The translations under genes and the position numbers were made by a program. A DNA stretch of 64,000 nucleotides from Nocardia vulneris. GTDB taxonomy: Bacteria; Actinomycetota; Actinomycetes; Mycobacteriales; Mycobacteriaceae. The DNA lies in NCBI RefSeq assembly GCF_001613425.1, contig NZ_BDCI01000001.1, positions 248,001-312,000 on the forward strand. The letters run 5' to 3'. Within the stretch, counting starts at the first letter, position 1. Each line of letters starts with the position of its first letter. Below, in pieces: positions 16,156 to 25,052 of the stretch. The notes under the pieces are model-generated. The model saw only the letters and a list, made by a program, of their open reading frames with translations, made no database searches and had not been told where the DNA came from.

Positions 16156-16480
16156 GCCACCCCGCGCCGGGGTTTCCAGAACGCCACGCACCGCCACGAG
16201 GACGGGCGTGGTTTTCCGGTTTTCAGGGCCTTGGTCGCGGTGCTGGACGGGTGCCGAGCACGGCGCGAGTGTTGTCACGTGACGATCTATGGCCGACGCA
16301 TCCGATCGCGGTCGGACCCCGCAGTTCGGCTCGGGTGCCACAAGATTCGGCGCGCGCGCCGAACGACGCAGCGCCCGCACCGAGGGTGTCGGTGCGAGCG
16401 CCGGTACGTGGTTCGGCACGAGCGAGGGGCTACTCGATCCGAACTGGGTCGGTCGGCTCGGCGGCACTGGCTACCGCAAG

Positions 16481-16560
16481 GCCTTGCGCCGCAAGCCCTG
16501 TGCCCGAGGGTGAATCATCGCCAGTGGAGCAAGATGGCTCAGGGCTTGCGGGACAAGGCA
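16481..16560. repeat. Imperfect 20-bp inverted repeat in a gene-free gap
   Basis: Arms at 16481-16500 (GCCTTGCGCCGCAAGCCCTG) and 16540-16559 are reverse complements at 18 of 20 positions and enclose 39 bases. They lie in the 440-base gap (16156-16597) between the convergent XRE and small-protein genes, where I find no convincing coding frame. A long-stem RNA structure, a bidirectional terminator or a protein-binding site are all possible. Confidence 0.5.
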
Positions 16561-16597
16561 TTTCGGCAGGCGTGACGCGCCGAGCCGCCCGGTGGAG

Positions 16598-16969
16598 CTA
16601 CTGCCGGATGAAGCTGGACGCGATCCGCCAGAACGTCGCGGGCTGCATGGTGTGGAAATCCCAGTCGTCGACGACATCGTGCGCGGTGGTGACGATCCGG
16701 TCGATATCGAAATCGTGCCGGGTGGCCGCGCCGGTGGACTCGACGGCGTCGATGACGAACGCGACGGCGGTCTCCCGGGAGTATGCGCTGTTCCTGTGGC
16801 CGCTCCGGGCCGACGGTGTGCTCATCATTTCTGTACCGTTCGCTGGCTGGTCGACCAGTGCGACATCGGCTATGCCGAACCGGACGCCGGAAAGTGGTTG
16901 GTTCATTCGAACGCCCCTGACGTTTGGCGGCAGCGGACCCACGGCGACTTCGGCCTTCGGCTCGCCCAT
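16598..16969 (-). CDS. Small hypothetical protein, co-regulated with the DUF397 locus
   Basis: A 123-residue protein from ATG 16969, which has AGGGGAGG four bases upstream. An internal ATG at 16906 (MNQPLSGVRFGIADVA) also has AGGGGCG before it and would give 102 residues. The C-terminal half contains AVAFVIDAVESTG and an aromatic WDFHTMQPATFW stretch. I do not recognise the family. It shares its promoter layout (TTGCAT, 18 bases, TAAACT) and 17-bp TGCA operator with the gene at 13861-14097, and both flank the DUF397/XRE pair, so the four genes look like one regulated locus. Confidence 0.6.
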   Translation of the reverse strand: MGEPKAEVAVGPLPPNVRGVRMNQPLSGVRFGIADVALVDQPANGTEMMSTPSARSGHRNSAYSRETAVAFVIDAVESTGAATRHDFDIDRIVTTAHDVVDDWDFHTMQPATFWRIASSFIRQ

Positions 16970-17036
16970 GCGGCCTCCCCTGGTTGTCCCCTGTAAAGCG
17001 TTGCGGGACTGAGTTTAGGTCGCTGTACCTTTCATA

Positions 17037-17077
17037 TGCAAGTACATCTGCACGATCGATTTGCAAGCGCACGTGCA
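17037..17077. promoter_or_regulatory. Double TGCA-type operator
   Basis: TGCAAGTACATCTGCAC (17037-17053) is followed by the related TGCAAGCGCACGTGCA (17062-17077). On the minus strand the first copy overlaps a TTGCAT -35 placed 18 bases from TAAACT, the promoter of the gene at 16598-16969. The first copy is identical to the element at 14213-14229. Confidence 0.6.
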
Positions 17078-17124
17078 TGATTGGCGTCTGAAAGTTTGCT
17101 GAAGCGGCGGTTACGCGGAATTGA

Positions 17125-17427
17125 TCAGCTCGCGCCGAAAACGACATCGGTGCTGTAGTCGATCTGCGTACCGGGCTCCACGAAACGATCGGCCGCGGCG
17201 CGCATGGCCAGGAAATGCTCGGTGAAACGGTGCGCTTCGGCGGCTTCGTCGTCGGTGTAGAGCTGGTAGAGGAAGAAGCGGTGCGGGTCGAGGCGGTCGG
17301 CGCAGACATCGAAGCGCAGGCAGCCCGGCTCGTCGCGGACCGACGACACGGCACTGCGCGAGATGGCGTCGAGGAAGTCGGCGCGTGCGCCCTCCCGGAT
17401 CTTCATGGACACGATGCGGCTGAACAC
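17125..17427 (-). CDS. Antibiotic biosynthesis monooxygenase (ABM)-domain protein
   Basis: A 100-residue dimeric alpha+beta-barrel (ABM) protein of the YgiN/quinol monooxygenase type, seen in FSRIVSMKIREGARADFLDAI, SVRDEPGCLRFDV and FFLYQLYTDDEAAEAHRFTEHF. Such proteins oxidise quinones or small aromatic substrates without a cofactor, or act as heme/ligand-binding proteins. The start is GTG 17427 with AGGAGAGG four bases upstream; the frame upstream lies in the next gene. It follows the NmrA-like gene by 34 bases and probably shares its transcript, suggesting a small redox operon. Confidence 0.87.
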   Translation of the reverse strand: MFSRIVSMKIREGARADFLDAISRSAVSSVRDEPGCLRFDVCADRLDPHRFFLYQLYTDDEAAEAHRFTEHFLAMRAAADRFVEPGTQIDYSTDVVFGAS

Positions 17428-17461
17428 AGTTCCTCTCCTATCGAGAACGTCGACTGCAACG

Positions 17462-18151
17462 TCAATCGGTAAGGGCGGCACCACCGTTCGCGCCGCCGGC
17501 GAGTGCGGCCACCGCGCGGTCAACTGGCGTGTTGCCCGCGACGAGTTCGAGCGTCGCGCCCGCGGTGTGCGTCGCGGGCAGTAACGCGGCGATGACCTGC
17601 GCGACATCGGCTCTGGGGATATCGGCGCGGGGAACCGGCGGTCCGGCCAGCGTGACCAATCCGTTACCGGCCGTGTCGACGAGGCGGCCCGGGCGCAGGA
17701 TCGTCCACTCCAGCTCGCGCCCGCGCAGGTCGTCCTCGGCCTGTGTCTTCGCGTCGATATAGGCCGCCCAGACGTCGTCGGTGCCGGCCGCCGGTGGTTG
17801 GCCGGCACCCATGCTGGAGATCTGCACGAACCGCCGGGTGCCGGCGCGTTCGGCGGTCTCGGCGAGCCGGACCGAGCCGTCCCGGTCCACCGCGTACTTG
17901 CGCGCCGCGCCGCTGCCCGGCCCGGCGCCCGCCGCGAAAACCGCTGCGTCCGAACCATTCACGACGGCCAGCAGATCGTCGGGCGCGGCCCGCTCCAGGT
18001 CGAGCAGGACGGGTTCGGCGCCGGTCGCGATGATGTCGTCGGCCTGGTCCGGCTTGCGGATCAGGGCCGCGACCTCGTCGCCTCGGCTGGTGAGCAGCCG
18101 GGCGAGCAACAGGGCGATCTTGCCGTGTCCCCCTGCGATGACAACGCGCAT
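17462..18151 (-). CDS. NmrA-like / atypical SDR NAD(P)-binding protein
   Basis: A 229-residue Rossmann protein starting MRVVIAGGHGKIALLLARLL, where GGHGKIA is the dinucleotide-binding loop. VFAAGAG and the RRFVQISSMGA strand follow, and the usual Tyr-x3-Lys pair appears as YIDAK. Atypical SDRs of this type act as NADPH-linked quinone or flavin reductases or redox sensors. The following ABM-type monooxygenase gene is consistent with quinone handling. The ATG at 18151 precedes the glycine loop closely, as is usual. Confidence 0.87.
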   Translation of the reverse strand: MRVVIAGGHGKIALLLARLLTSRGDEVAALIRKPDQADDIIATGAEPVLLDLERAAPDDLLAVVNGSDAAVFAAGAGPGSGAARKYAVDRDGSVRLAETAERAGTRRFVQISSMGAGQPPAAGTDDVWAAYIDAKTQAEDDLRGRELEWTILRPGRLVDTAGNGLVTLAGPPVPRADIPRADVAQVIAALLPATHTAGATLELVAGNTPVDRAVAALAGGANGGAALTD

Positions 18152-18183
18152 GCCTGCGTCCTTTCGGTAGCGAGCGGTCCGCC

Positions 18184-18714
18184 TCAGCGTTCGGGGCCGC
18201 CCGGGTTGCACTGGGCGTCCACGGTGGCCTGGTAGCCGACCGCCGGGCGCCACGGTTCCAAATTCCAGCTGGGCTTGTCCGGCTGGATCAGGCGGGCCCA
18301 GATCCAATGGCAGCGGAACTGGTCGTCCATTCCGGGAGTACCCGCTTCGGGCGAGCGGGCAAGCACCTCCTGCCAGGCCCGGGCCTCGGCGTCGGTGGCG
18401 GTGGTCTTGCGTCCGGCGTCGGTGGGAAAGACGAGCAGCCGGGCGCCGTCGATGGTGTCGGTCCACAGGAGGCGGTCGATCAGCGGCAGCCCGGCATAGG
18501 GATCGATGGTCGGCGTCGCGGCGGCCGTGCGGGGCGGGCTCGGCGTGCGGGCCGAGGGAGTCGTTGTGGCGGTAAGCGATATCGACGCCGGGCTGTCGGA
18601 GCCGCAGCCTGCGAGGACCGGCAGCAGTGCGCCGCAGACGAGCGCGAGGGCACGGGCCCGACGTGCCGGGTCGCTGTGCCGGTGGACGCGAACCGACCGG
18701 TCCGGGCACTCCAT
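18184..18714 (-). CDS. DUF2599 lipoprotein
   Basis: A 176-residue predicted lipoprotein. A basic N-terminus and hydrophobic stretch end in a lipobox, LPVLAGC, near residue 40. A Thr/Pro/Ser-rich linker follows, then a C-terminal domain (about 75-176) with PSWNLEPWRPAVGY and a closing CNPGG that fit DUF2599, a small domain found in mycobacterial and nocardial exported proteins. AGGAG lies 8 bases before ATG 18714, so I prefer it to the ATG 54 bases upstream. The function is unknown. It ends 32 bases before the NmrA-like gene and may be cotranscribed with it. Confidence 0.78.
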   Translation of the reverse strand: MECPDRSVRVHRHSDPARRARALALVCGALLPVLAGCGSDSPASISLTATTTPSARTPSPPRTAAATPTIDPYAGLPLIDRLLWTDTIDGARLLVFPTDAGRKTTATDAEARAWQEVLARSPEAGTPGMDDQFRCHWIWARLIQPDKPSWNLEPWRPAVGYQATVDAQCNPGGPER

Positions 18715-18879
18715 TCGGGCTCCTTCCGCGGCGGCGCCGAGTGCCGTCGCGTCCGTGGATCTGACCACCTGAGCCTAGCGACCACCCGGTACCTTCGACA
18801 GTCGCCGAGCTCGAGGCCCCGCTCAGGCCACTGATTGTGGTGGCTTGCCGTCGCTCGGCCGGGTGGGGATAGTCGGTCG

Positions 18880-20007
18880 ATGATGTGTACACGGATCATG
18901 GCTGGGGCGGTTGGAGTCGTGGTCTCGGTGGCGGTCGCGCTGGCAACGCCGGCGACGGCGGGGGCAGGCGAGGCACCGGGAACGGTGACGACGCTGACGG
19001 AACTCACCGGGCGATTTCGAGTGGACGGCGCGGCGACCGCGCAACGGTTGACCTACTGGTCGCGCGGGCCGCGCGGACCGATGGAGAGCACCGGGGTGGT
19101 CTACCTGCCACCGGGACCGCCGCCGCCGGGCGGTTGGCCGATCGTCGCCTACGCGCACGGCACCACGGGTATCGCCGACCAGTGCGCGTTCACCCTGGAA
19201 CCCCGGCCCTACTATCTCGACACGTTGTACCCCGAGCTGCTGCGTGCCGGCTACGCGGTAGTGATCACGGACTATGTCGGGCTCGGTACGCCTGGCACGC
19301 ATCCCTACTTGGACGGACCGTCGCAGGCGCGCAGCGTGATCGATGCGGTCCACGCCGCGAAATCGATCCGGCCCGAGCTCGGCACCAAATGGGCGACGCT
19401 CGGCCAATCGCAGGGTGCGCAGGCGGCGCTGTTCACCGCCGCGCTCGCGCCGGCCGACGCGCCGGAACTGCAGCTGCGCGGTGCCGCGGCCACCGGGCCG
19501 CCGTCGAATCTCGAGCTGGCGATCGCGATCGCGGGACCGTGGATTCCGCGCCTGCCGTTGGAGAAGACGCCCGCCTATGTGGCGATGCTGCTGGCCGGAT
19601 TGCGCGCCAGCGCACCGGAACTCGATGTCGACAGCTATCTGACACCGACCGGTCTGGCGGCTTTGCGGGTGGTGGAGACCGAATGCATCACCGACGCCAA
19701 CGCACGGCTGGCCGAGGTGCCGATCGGCGCGATGCTGGCCAAAACGCTCGACGATCCGGCGCTGTGGTCCGCGGCCCGGGCCATGTTGCAGATCCCGACC
19801 TCGGGCTACACCGTCCCGCTCTTCATCGGCCAGGGGCTGACCGATATGGAGGTGCCCGCGCCGCTGACCGCGAAGCTGATCGCCGAGCTGGCGCTGTCCG
19901 GCACCGACCTGGAGACCCACGTCTATCCCGGCGACCATCTCGGCGCGGCCCGGACTTCGCTGCCCGATTCGCTGGCGTTCCTGCATCGCGTCCTCGATCC
20001 GGCCTGA
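18880..20007 (+). CDS. Secretory lipase (LIP family), copy 1
   Basis: A 375-residue exported alpha/beta hydrolase of the secretory lipase family (PF03583-like). The signal peptide covers about residues 1-30 (MAGAVGVVVSVAVALATP, then an Ala-rich cleavage site). The oxyanion region is IVAYAHGTTG, the nucleophile elbow GQSQG, and the likely acid and base residues lie in GQGLTDMEVP and YPGDHLGA. Members hydrolyse triacylglycerols or other esters outside the cell. A strong hairpin follows at 20029-20058. Two related genes follow at 20712 and 22182. Confidence 0.88.
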   Translation: MMCTRIMAGAVGVVVSVAVALATPATAGAGEAPGTVTTLTELTGRFRVDGAATAQRLTYWSRGPRGPMESTGVVYLPPGPPPPGGWPIVAYAHGTTGIADQCAFTLEPRPYYLDTLYPELLRAGYAVVITDYVGLGTPGTHPYLDGPSQARSVIDAVHAAKSIRPELGTKWATLGQSQGAQAALFTAALAPADAPELQLRGAAATGPPSNLELAIAIAGPWIPRLPLEKTPAYVAMLLAGLRASAPELDVDSYLTPTGLAALRVVETECITDANARLAEVPIGAMLAKTLDDPALWSAARAMLQIPTSGYTVPLFIGQGLTDMEVPAPLTAKLIAELALSGTDLETHVYPGDHLGAARTSLPDSLAFLHRVLDPA

Positions 20008-20028
20008 CGATCCGCACCGTAGGCAACA

Positions 20029-20058
20029 ACCGCGCTCGAACTCGAACTCGAGCGCGGT
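20029..20058 (+). terminator. Terminator-like hairpin after secretory lipase 1
   Basis: ACCGCGCTCGA and TCGAGCGCGGT form a perfect 11-bp stem around an 8-base loop, 21 bases after the lipase stop. Only a short T-run follows some bases later. Confidence 0.65.
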
Positions 20059-20192
20059 CGGAGCGTGTTTCGATGTTCGGAATTCACGGAAATGTGAGGA
20101 ATAAGTGCGCGCGATGCACCGATGCACGCCGTGCTAATGCGCAGAATATGTTGAGAATGGCGAATTTCCGGCCGTTTCGGAGCGGAAGATAT

Positions 20193-20435
20193 TCAGTGCC
20201 ACAGGGATCGGCAGGGCAGTCGGCGTAATCCGGGACGGACCTTGCCGTCCACGGTGACGGTGAGTCCGGCATGCAGGGCGGCCGAGGTGAACTCCCAGGC
20301 TTCGGTGTTGCTCGCGGCGTATTCGAGAATCAGCGCGTCGTCGGGGGTCGGTCCGTCGAAGTAGACGGTGACCCGCCGAGTCGGCGCCTCCTCGGCGTGC
20401 GTGTCGTAAGCGAGTCTGTGTGCAGTGCCGTCCAT
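20193..20435 (-). CDS. Small hypothetical protein
   Basis: An 80-residue soluble protein from ATG 20435, with AAGGAG 8 bases upstream. The sequence includes RRVTVYFDGPTPDDALILEY and AALHAGLTVTVDGKV, with a balanced composition and no signal peptide or membrane segment. I do not recognise the family. It stands alone between two lipase genes on the opposite strand. Its upstream region to 20711 (about 275 bases) holds the two divergent promoters and nothing else I can identify. Confidence 0.6.
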   Translation of the reverse strand: MDGTAHRLAYDTHAEEAPTRRVTVYFDGPTPDDALILEYAASNTEAWEFTSAALHAGLTVTVDGKVRPGLRRLPCRSLWH

Positions 20436-20711
20436 GCCACCGTCTCCTTTCCCGCCGGCCGCGTAACCGCACCGGTACGTGTGAAGGTAAGGGGACACCA
20501 TGGCTTAGAACATGTTCCGTCTTATTGGCTGGACATGTCACAGGGCCGGTAGGGGTCGGTGAGGCTTCGTCACGAGCGAATGCGCCGCCACGTCACAGAC
20601 CGGTCGCTCCACACTTGTGAATTATCAACACGATCTCCGCAGCCGGTGCCGCTCGCCGGAGAAATTGTCGAGGATGATCGCAACGTTGGACCATTCGAGA
20701 GGTACCGATCG

Positions 20712-21953
20712 ATGAGCCAGGCCCCACGTTCTGCGGGGGGAGCGTCCCGCACTCGACTCGGCCGCGCATTCGGCGCCATGGCGGCCGGTGTGATGTTGGT
20801 GGCGACCATGGCGGGCGCGGGCCACAGCGCGCCGCTCTATCCCGCCCCCGATCCCGATCCCTTCTACGCGACACCGGCGGATATCGCGGACCGGCAGCCG
20901 GGCGAGGTGCTCGCCACCAAGCCGATGCCGCCGCTGCCGATCTTCCCCGACACCACGGTGACCCTGGTGCGGTTCCGTTCCACCAGTTCCGAGGGCAAGC
21001 CCATCGCCGCGACCACCACCGTGCTCACGCCGCGTGCCCACGTACCGGACGGCCCGCTGCTGTCGTTCCAGCACATCATCAACGGGCTCGGCGCCGAGTG
21101 CTCGGTGTCGAAGGTCCTCTACACCGGGGACCCGAACCTGGTCGTGCGGGAGGCGCCGGGCTGGAATGTGCTGCTGCAGCGCGGCTGGACCGTCGCGCTG
21201 CCGGACCATCTCGGTCCGAACTTCGCCTACGGCGCCGCGAAACTCGGTGGGCAGATCACCCTGGACGGCATCCGTGCCGTCAAACAGGTCGCCGAACTCG
21301 GTGTGCGGCACAGCAGGACCGCGCTGGTCGGTTATTCCGGCGGTGGCATGGCCACCGCGTGGGCGGCCGCGCTGGCGCCGAAGTACGCGCCGGAGCTCGA
21401 GTTGGCCGGCGCCGCGATGGGCGGCGTGCCGATGAATCTGGTCAAGATGCTCGAAGCGCTCGGGCTCAGTTCGCATCCGGTGTTCGGCCTGGCACTGGCG
21501 GCGGGGCTGGGGTTGGAACGCGAATACCCGGACCGCTTTCCGCTCAGTGACCAGCTGAACGAACGGGGCCTCGCCGCTCGCGCGCAGATCGCGAACAGTT
21601 GCACCAACGACATCTTGGCAGCGGGTGCCGGTCGCGGCGCGCTCGATTTCGCGAAGACCACCTCGATGATCAACGACAGCACCGCGCGCGGCGTGGTCGA
21701 GGAGAACAGCCTGGAACTCTACGACGGCGTGCCGAAAACGCCGGTGTTCGAGTGGCATTCGCCGATCGACGGCCTGATCCCGGTGGACGCGGTGGTGAAC
21801 ACCGACCGGCGCTGGTGTGCAGCGGGTGCCACCGTGCAGTCCGAGCAGATTCCGGTGCCCGATCACCTGACCGCGGCGGTGCTCGGCATCCCGGCGGCAC
21901 TGGGCTGGCTGGACGCGCGCTTCCGCGGGGAGCGGGCCCCGAGCAACTGCTGA
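20712..21953 (+). CDS. Secretory lipase (LIP family), copy 2
   Basis: A 413-residue exported lipase. The signal peptide (GAMAAGVMLVATMAGAGHSA) ends near residue 38. LSFQHIINGLGAEC forms the substrate pocket, GYSGGGMA is the nucleophile elbow, FEWHSPIDGLIPVD carries the acid and VPDHLTAA the catalytic His. It is related to the next gene (22182) more than to the preceding one. I chose ATG 20712 because it gives a complete signal peptide; GAGAGG is upstream. The open frame above has no better start. A clear hairpin at 21967 ends the unit. Confidence 0.9.
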   Translation: MSQAPRSAGGASRTRLGRAFGAMAAGVMLVATMAGAGHSAPLYPAPDPDPFYATPADIADRQPGEVLATKPMPPLPIFPDTTVTLVRFRSTSSEGKPIAATTTVLTPRAHVPDGPLLSFQHIINGLGAECSVSKVLYTGDPNLVVREAPGWNVLLQRGWTVALPDHLGPNFAYGAAKLGGQITLDGIRAVKQVAELGVRHSRTALVGYSGGGMATAWAAALAPKYAPELELAGAAMGGVPMNLVKMLEALGLSSHPVFGLALAAGLGLEREYPDRFPLSDQLNERGLAARAQIANSCTNDILAAGAGRGALDFAKTTSMINDSTARGVVEENSLELYDGVPKTPVFEWHSPIDGLIPVDAVVNTDRRWCAAGATVQSEQIPVPDHLTAAVLGIPAALGWLDARFRGERAPSNC

Positions 21954-21966
21954 ACGAACGACCGCG

Positions 21967-22008
21967 ACCGAGCCGAACGCCCGTGCCGGAACGGGTCTTC
22001 GGCTCGGT
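21967..22008 (+). terminator. Terminator hairpin after secretory lipase 2
   Basis: ACCGAGCCGAA (21967-21977) pairs with TTCGGCTCGGT (21998-22008) over 11 bp, and the loop itself folds through CCCGT/ACGGG. TGTTG follows. It starts 13 bases after the lipase stop. Confidence 0.7.
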
Positions 22009-22181
22009 TGTTGCGGTTCGGCCACGTGTCTCCTACGACTCGGCCGCATTGCGGGAACCGCGCCGACCGGGCGGGTTAGCCTGACCATCTGGCCTCGGTA
22101 GCAAAGGGGACTTTCCGAGGGCCGCAGGTCGCATCTCCGGGCGCCAGGGTAACCCGATGTTCGCACCCGAAGGCGTGTGCC

Positions 22182-23636
22182 ATGAGATGCTTTTCTGCCA
22201 TTGCCGTGGCACTGCTGCTGATGTATCCGGCCATGACGGGGCAGGCGGCCGCCGAGCCGCCGCCTGCCCCACCCGGTCTGCCCGCGTTGCCGCAGTTGCC
22301 CTCCCTGCCCGAACTCTTCCCGCAGCTTCTGGACGTGCCGCTGCCCGACGTGCCACCGCCGAACGCGCCTGCGCCCCTGCACGAATTGATCGATCAGGTG
22401 ATTCCGCCGCCGCCGATCGCGGCCGCGCCGATCGAACCGTCGCCGGTGTGGGAGGCGACCGGTGCGCCGGCACCGGTGCTCGCGTTGCGGGCCGCGGTGC
22501 GGCCGGAGAACGTGGGCGACCCGATCTTCGACGCATGGCCGGCGAACCTGGCGGACCTCGCGCTCGGCGAGGTCATCGAGGCCAGGGATGTCACCGCGAC
22601 CACCGCACCCCTGCTGGTGCTGCCGATCCAGCGCGCGCAGCTGCTGAAGTACCGGACCACCGACGCCAACGGCCATCCCTCCTTCGCGACCGCGACCCTC
22701 GTGGTGCCCGCGGCGGCGTGGCCCGGTCCGGGCCCGCGGCCCGTGGTGGTGAACAACCTGCCGATCGACGCGCTGGGCCGGGTCTGCACGCCCGGATACA
22801 CGCTGGCCCATGGCCTGAACTCGGAAACCAGCGTCACCGATTTCATTCCGCCCACCACCCACGTCGCAGCGCTGCGCGGCTACGCGGTGCTCATCCCGGA
22901 TCACGAGGGTCCGTGGATGGCCTACGCCGAGCCGGTCACCGCGGGCCATGCCGTGCTGGACGCGATCCGCGCGGTGCGTGCGCTGCTGCCGGACGAGTTC
23001 GGCGCCAGCCGGTTCGGCCTGACCGGCTATTCGGGCGGCGCCATCGCGACACACGGCGCGGTGAAGCTGATCGCGCAGTACGCGCCGGAGCTGACCGGCC
23101 GCATCGTCGGCGCGGCACTCGGCGGGGTGCCCGCCGATTATGAGATCCTCGCGCGCAGCATGAACGGCAATCTCGCTTCGGCGGTGTTCATGGCCGCGGT
23201 GTTCGGGATCGGCCGGGAACGACCGGAAATCCTGACCAGGATGAACAACCTGGCGCAATGGGTGGCGACCTCGCCGCTGAAGAACGCCTGCGGCAGCACG
23301 TACGGGGCGATCGGTGTGCTGATGCTGCCGATCGACATCGCCGCGAACATCCCCGATCCGTTGCATTCCGCGCTGGCGACCGAGATCTACCAGGTGACGA
23401 GGATGCCCGGGATGCCTTCGGCGACACCGCTCTACATCTACAACGGGGAACAAGAGTTCTGGATCCCCGCCGAGGGAGCGCGCAATCTCTACCGCGAGCA
23501 GTGCGCGCTCGGCGTGCCCGCGGTGTATCGGAGCGTGCCGGGCGAACACATCATCGCGGCCGGGCTCGGCTACCCGGAGGCGATGCACTGGCTGGATCAA
23601 CGGCTCCAAGGTGTCGACGCCCCGAACGAGTGCTGA
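22182..23636 (+). CDS. Secretory lipase (LIP family), copy 3, with proline-rich N-terminus
   Basis: A 484-residue exported lipase. The signal peptide is residues 1-25. A striking Pro/Leu-rich segment (about 26-85, with repeats such as LPALPQLPSLPEL and PLPDVPPPNAP) precedes the hydrolase domain and probably passes through or binds the cell wall. The nucleophile elbow is GYSGGAIA; the acid and base lie in YNGEQEFWIP and VPGEHIIAAG. Start ATG 22182 lacks a strong ribosome site but gives the complete signal peptide. Its proline-rich arm distinguishes it from the two other copies. Confidence 0.9.
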   Translation: MRCFSAIAVALLLMYPAMTGQAAAEPPPAPPGLPALPQLPSLPELFPQLLDVPLPDVPPPNAPAPLHELIDQVIPPPPIAAAPIEPSPVWEATGAPAPVLALRAAVRPENVGDPIFDAWPANLADLALGEVIEARDVTATTAPLLVLPIQRAQLLKYRTTDANGHPSFATATLVVPAAAWPGPGPRPVVVNNLPIDALGRVCTPGYTLAHGLNSETSVTDFIPPTTHVAALRGYAVLIPDHEGPWMAYAEPVTAGHAVLDAIRAVRALLPDEFGASRFGLTGYSGGAIATHGAVKLIAQYAPELTGRIVGAALGGVPADYEILARSMNGNLASAVFMAAVFGIGRERPEILTRMNNLAQWVATSPLKNACGSTYGAIGVLMLPIDIAANIPDPLHSALATEIYQVTRMPGMPSATPLYIYNGEQEFWIPAEGARNLYREQCALGVPAVYRSVPGEHIIAAGLGYPEAMHWLDQRLQGVDAPNEC

Positions 23637-23850
23637 GCGTTTGCCGCGGTAATGGTGGGCTGTCCAGCCCCCTGAACGGTTTTGTTACAGATCACGGCCG
23701 CGGCCGCGATGTATGACGGACGACTCACATCCCACGAGGGCGATCGGGTGGCGCTCGGACCCACCGCCCGCGCTGTGCGACTCGGCCGCGGTTTCGGTAG
23801 TGTTGGCCGGTCCGGGCGAGCTAGACGCTTCGGATTCGCGAAAGAGGCAC

Positions 23851-24918
23851 ATGAACGACATCACGATCACCGCGTCGGAACAGGCACAGGCCCTGGTGGG
23901 CCGCCACTACCGGATGACCGAGCACTACGAGGTGGGGCGCGAGAAGATCCGCGAGTTCGCGCGGGCGGTCCAGGAACAGCATCCGGCGCACTGGCACGAG
24001 GAGGCCGCCGCCGAACTCGGCTACGACGGCCTGCTCGCGCCGATGACCTTCACCTCGATCATGCTGATGTTGATGCAGCGCAAGATGTTCGAGTCCGTCC
24101 TGACCGCCTACGACATCGGCCAGGTACTGCAGACCGAGCAGGCGATCCAGGTGCATCGGCCGGTGCTGGCGGGTGACCGGCTCGAGTGCGTGTCGTATAT
24201 CGAGTCGTTCCGGCAGTTCGGCGACAAAGACTTCATGGTGACCAAGAACGTGCTCACCAACCAGCACAAGGAACTGCTGCAGACCGCGACCTCGACCGCC
24301 GTGGCGCAGACCGGCGTAGCGATCGCCACCGAGCTGCGCTCCGCCGTCGACGGCGTCATCATGACCGGCCAGTCCGGGGCCGATCGACTGGACGCGGCCG
24401 CGCGGCGGGCGAGCCTGGGCGAGGAATCCGGCATCGTCGAATGCTTCGACGAACCGCCCGTGGCCGATCCGCGCGATCGCGCCAGGACCCCGCACACCGT
24501 GCCCCGCTTCGAGGACCTCGCGGTGGGCATGGCACTGCCGCCCCGGGCGGTGCTGCTCTCGCGCGGCGATCTGGTGAATTACGCAGGCGTGTCCGGTGAT
24601 TCGAATCCGATCCACTTCAGCGACGAGGTCGCGCGCAGCGCGGGGCTGCCCGACGTGGTGGCGCACGGCCTGCTGACGATGGGACTCGGCGCCGGATACC
24701 TCACCTCGTGGCTGGGCGACCCGGCCGCCGTCACCGGATACGGCGTGCGGTTCGCGGGGTTCGCGCCCGTCGCGGCGACCAAGGCGAGTGTGCTCGAATT
24801 CCGCGGCAAGATCAAAGATCTCGACGCCGCACAGCGCACGGCAACCGTCGCGCTCACCGCCACGTGTGACGGCCGGAAGCTGTTCGGTCGTGCGACAGCC
24901 GACGTCGCGCTACGCTGA
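23851..24918 (+). CDS. Fused HadAB-like (R)-hydratase, MaoC family
   Basis: A 355-residue double hot-dog protein. Residues 20-165 form a FAS1-type dehydratase domain without catalytic residues (REKIREFARAVQEQHPAHW), and residues about 225-350 a MaoC hydratase domain with the full motif YAGVSGDSNPIHFSDEVA near 243-260, holding the catalytic Asp/His. This equals a fused HadA-HadB, the enzyme that dehydrates (3R)-hydroxyacyl-ACP during mycolic acid elongation, though the substrate may be an acyl-CoA. AAAGAGG precedes the ATG. A paralog at 33644-34654 has lost the catalytic motif. Confidence 0.88.
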   Translation: MNDITITASEQAQALVGRHYRMTEHYEVGREKIREFARAVQEQHPAHWHEEAAAELGYDGLLAPMTFTSIMLMLMQRKMFESVLTAYDIGQVLQTEQAIQVHRPVLAGDRLECVSYIESFRQFGDKDFMVTKNVLTNQHKELLQTATSTAVAQTGVAIATELRSAVDGVIMTGQSGADRLDAAARRASLGEESGIVECFDEPPVADPRDRARTPHTVPRFEDLAVGMALPPRAVLLSRGDLVNYAGVSGDSNPIHFSDEVARSAGLPDVVAHGLLTMGLGAGYLTSWLGDPAAVTGYGVRFAGFAPVAATKASVLEFRGKIKDLDAAQRTATVALTATCDGRKLFGRATADVALR

Positions 24919-25052
24919 GCGCGCGCGACCGGATCGGACCGCGGTCGGATCGGACGCAGCGTATCCGTCGCACATCGAGCACGACTCGCCGTAGTAGCGC
25001 CAGGGTCTTCGGTCAGTAGAAACTGACAAGCTTCACATGGCAGACTCGGTGA

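Noticed and set aside
20625..23609. A very long open frame (about 990 residues) on the minus strand across the secretory lipase genes
   Set aside because: It is antisense to two clear lipase genes, is Arg/Gly/His-rich with no recognisable domain, and is the usual high-GC shadow of codon bias.
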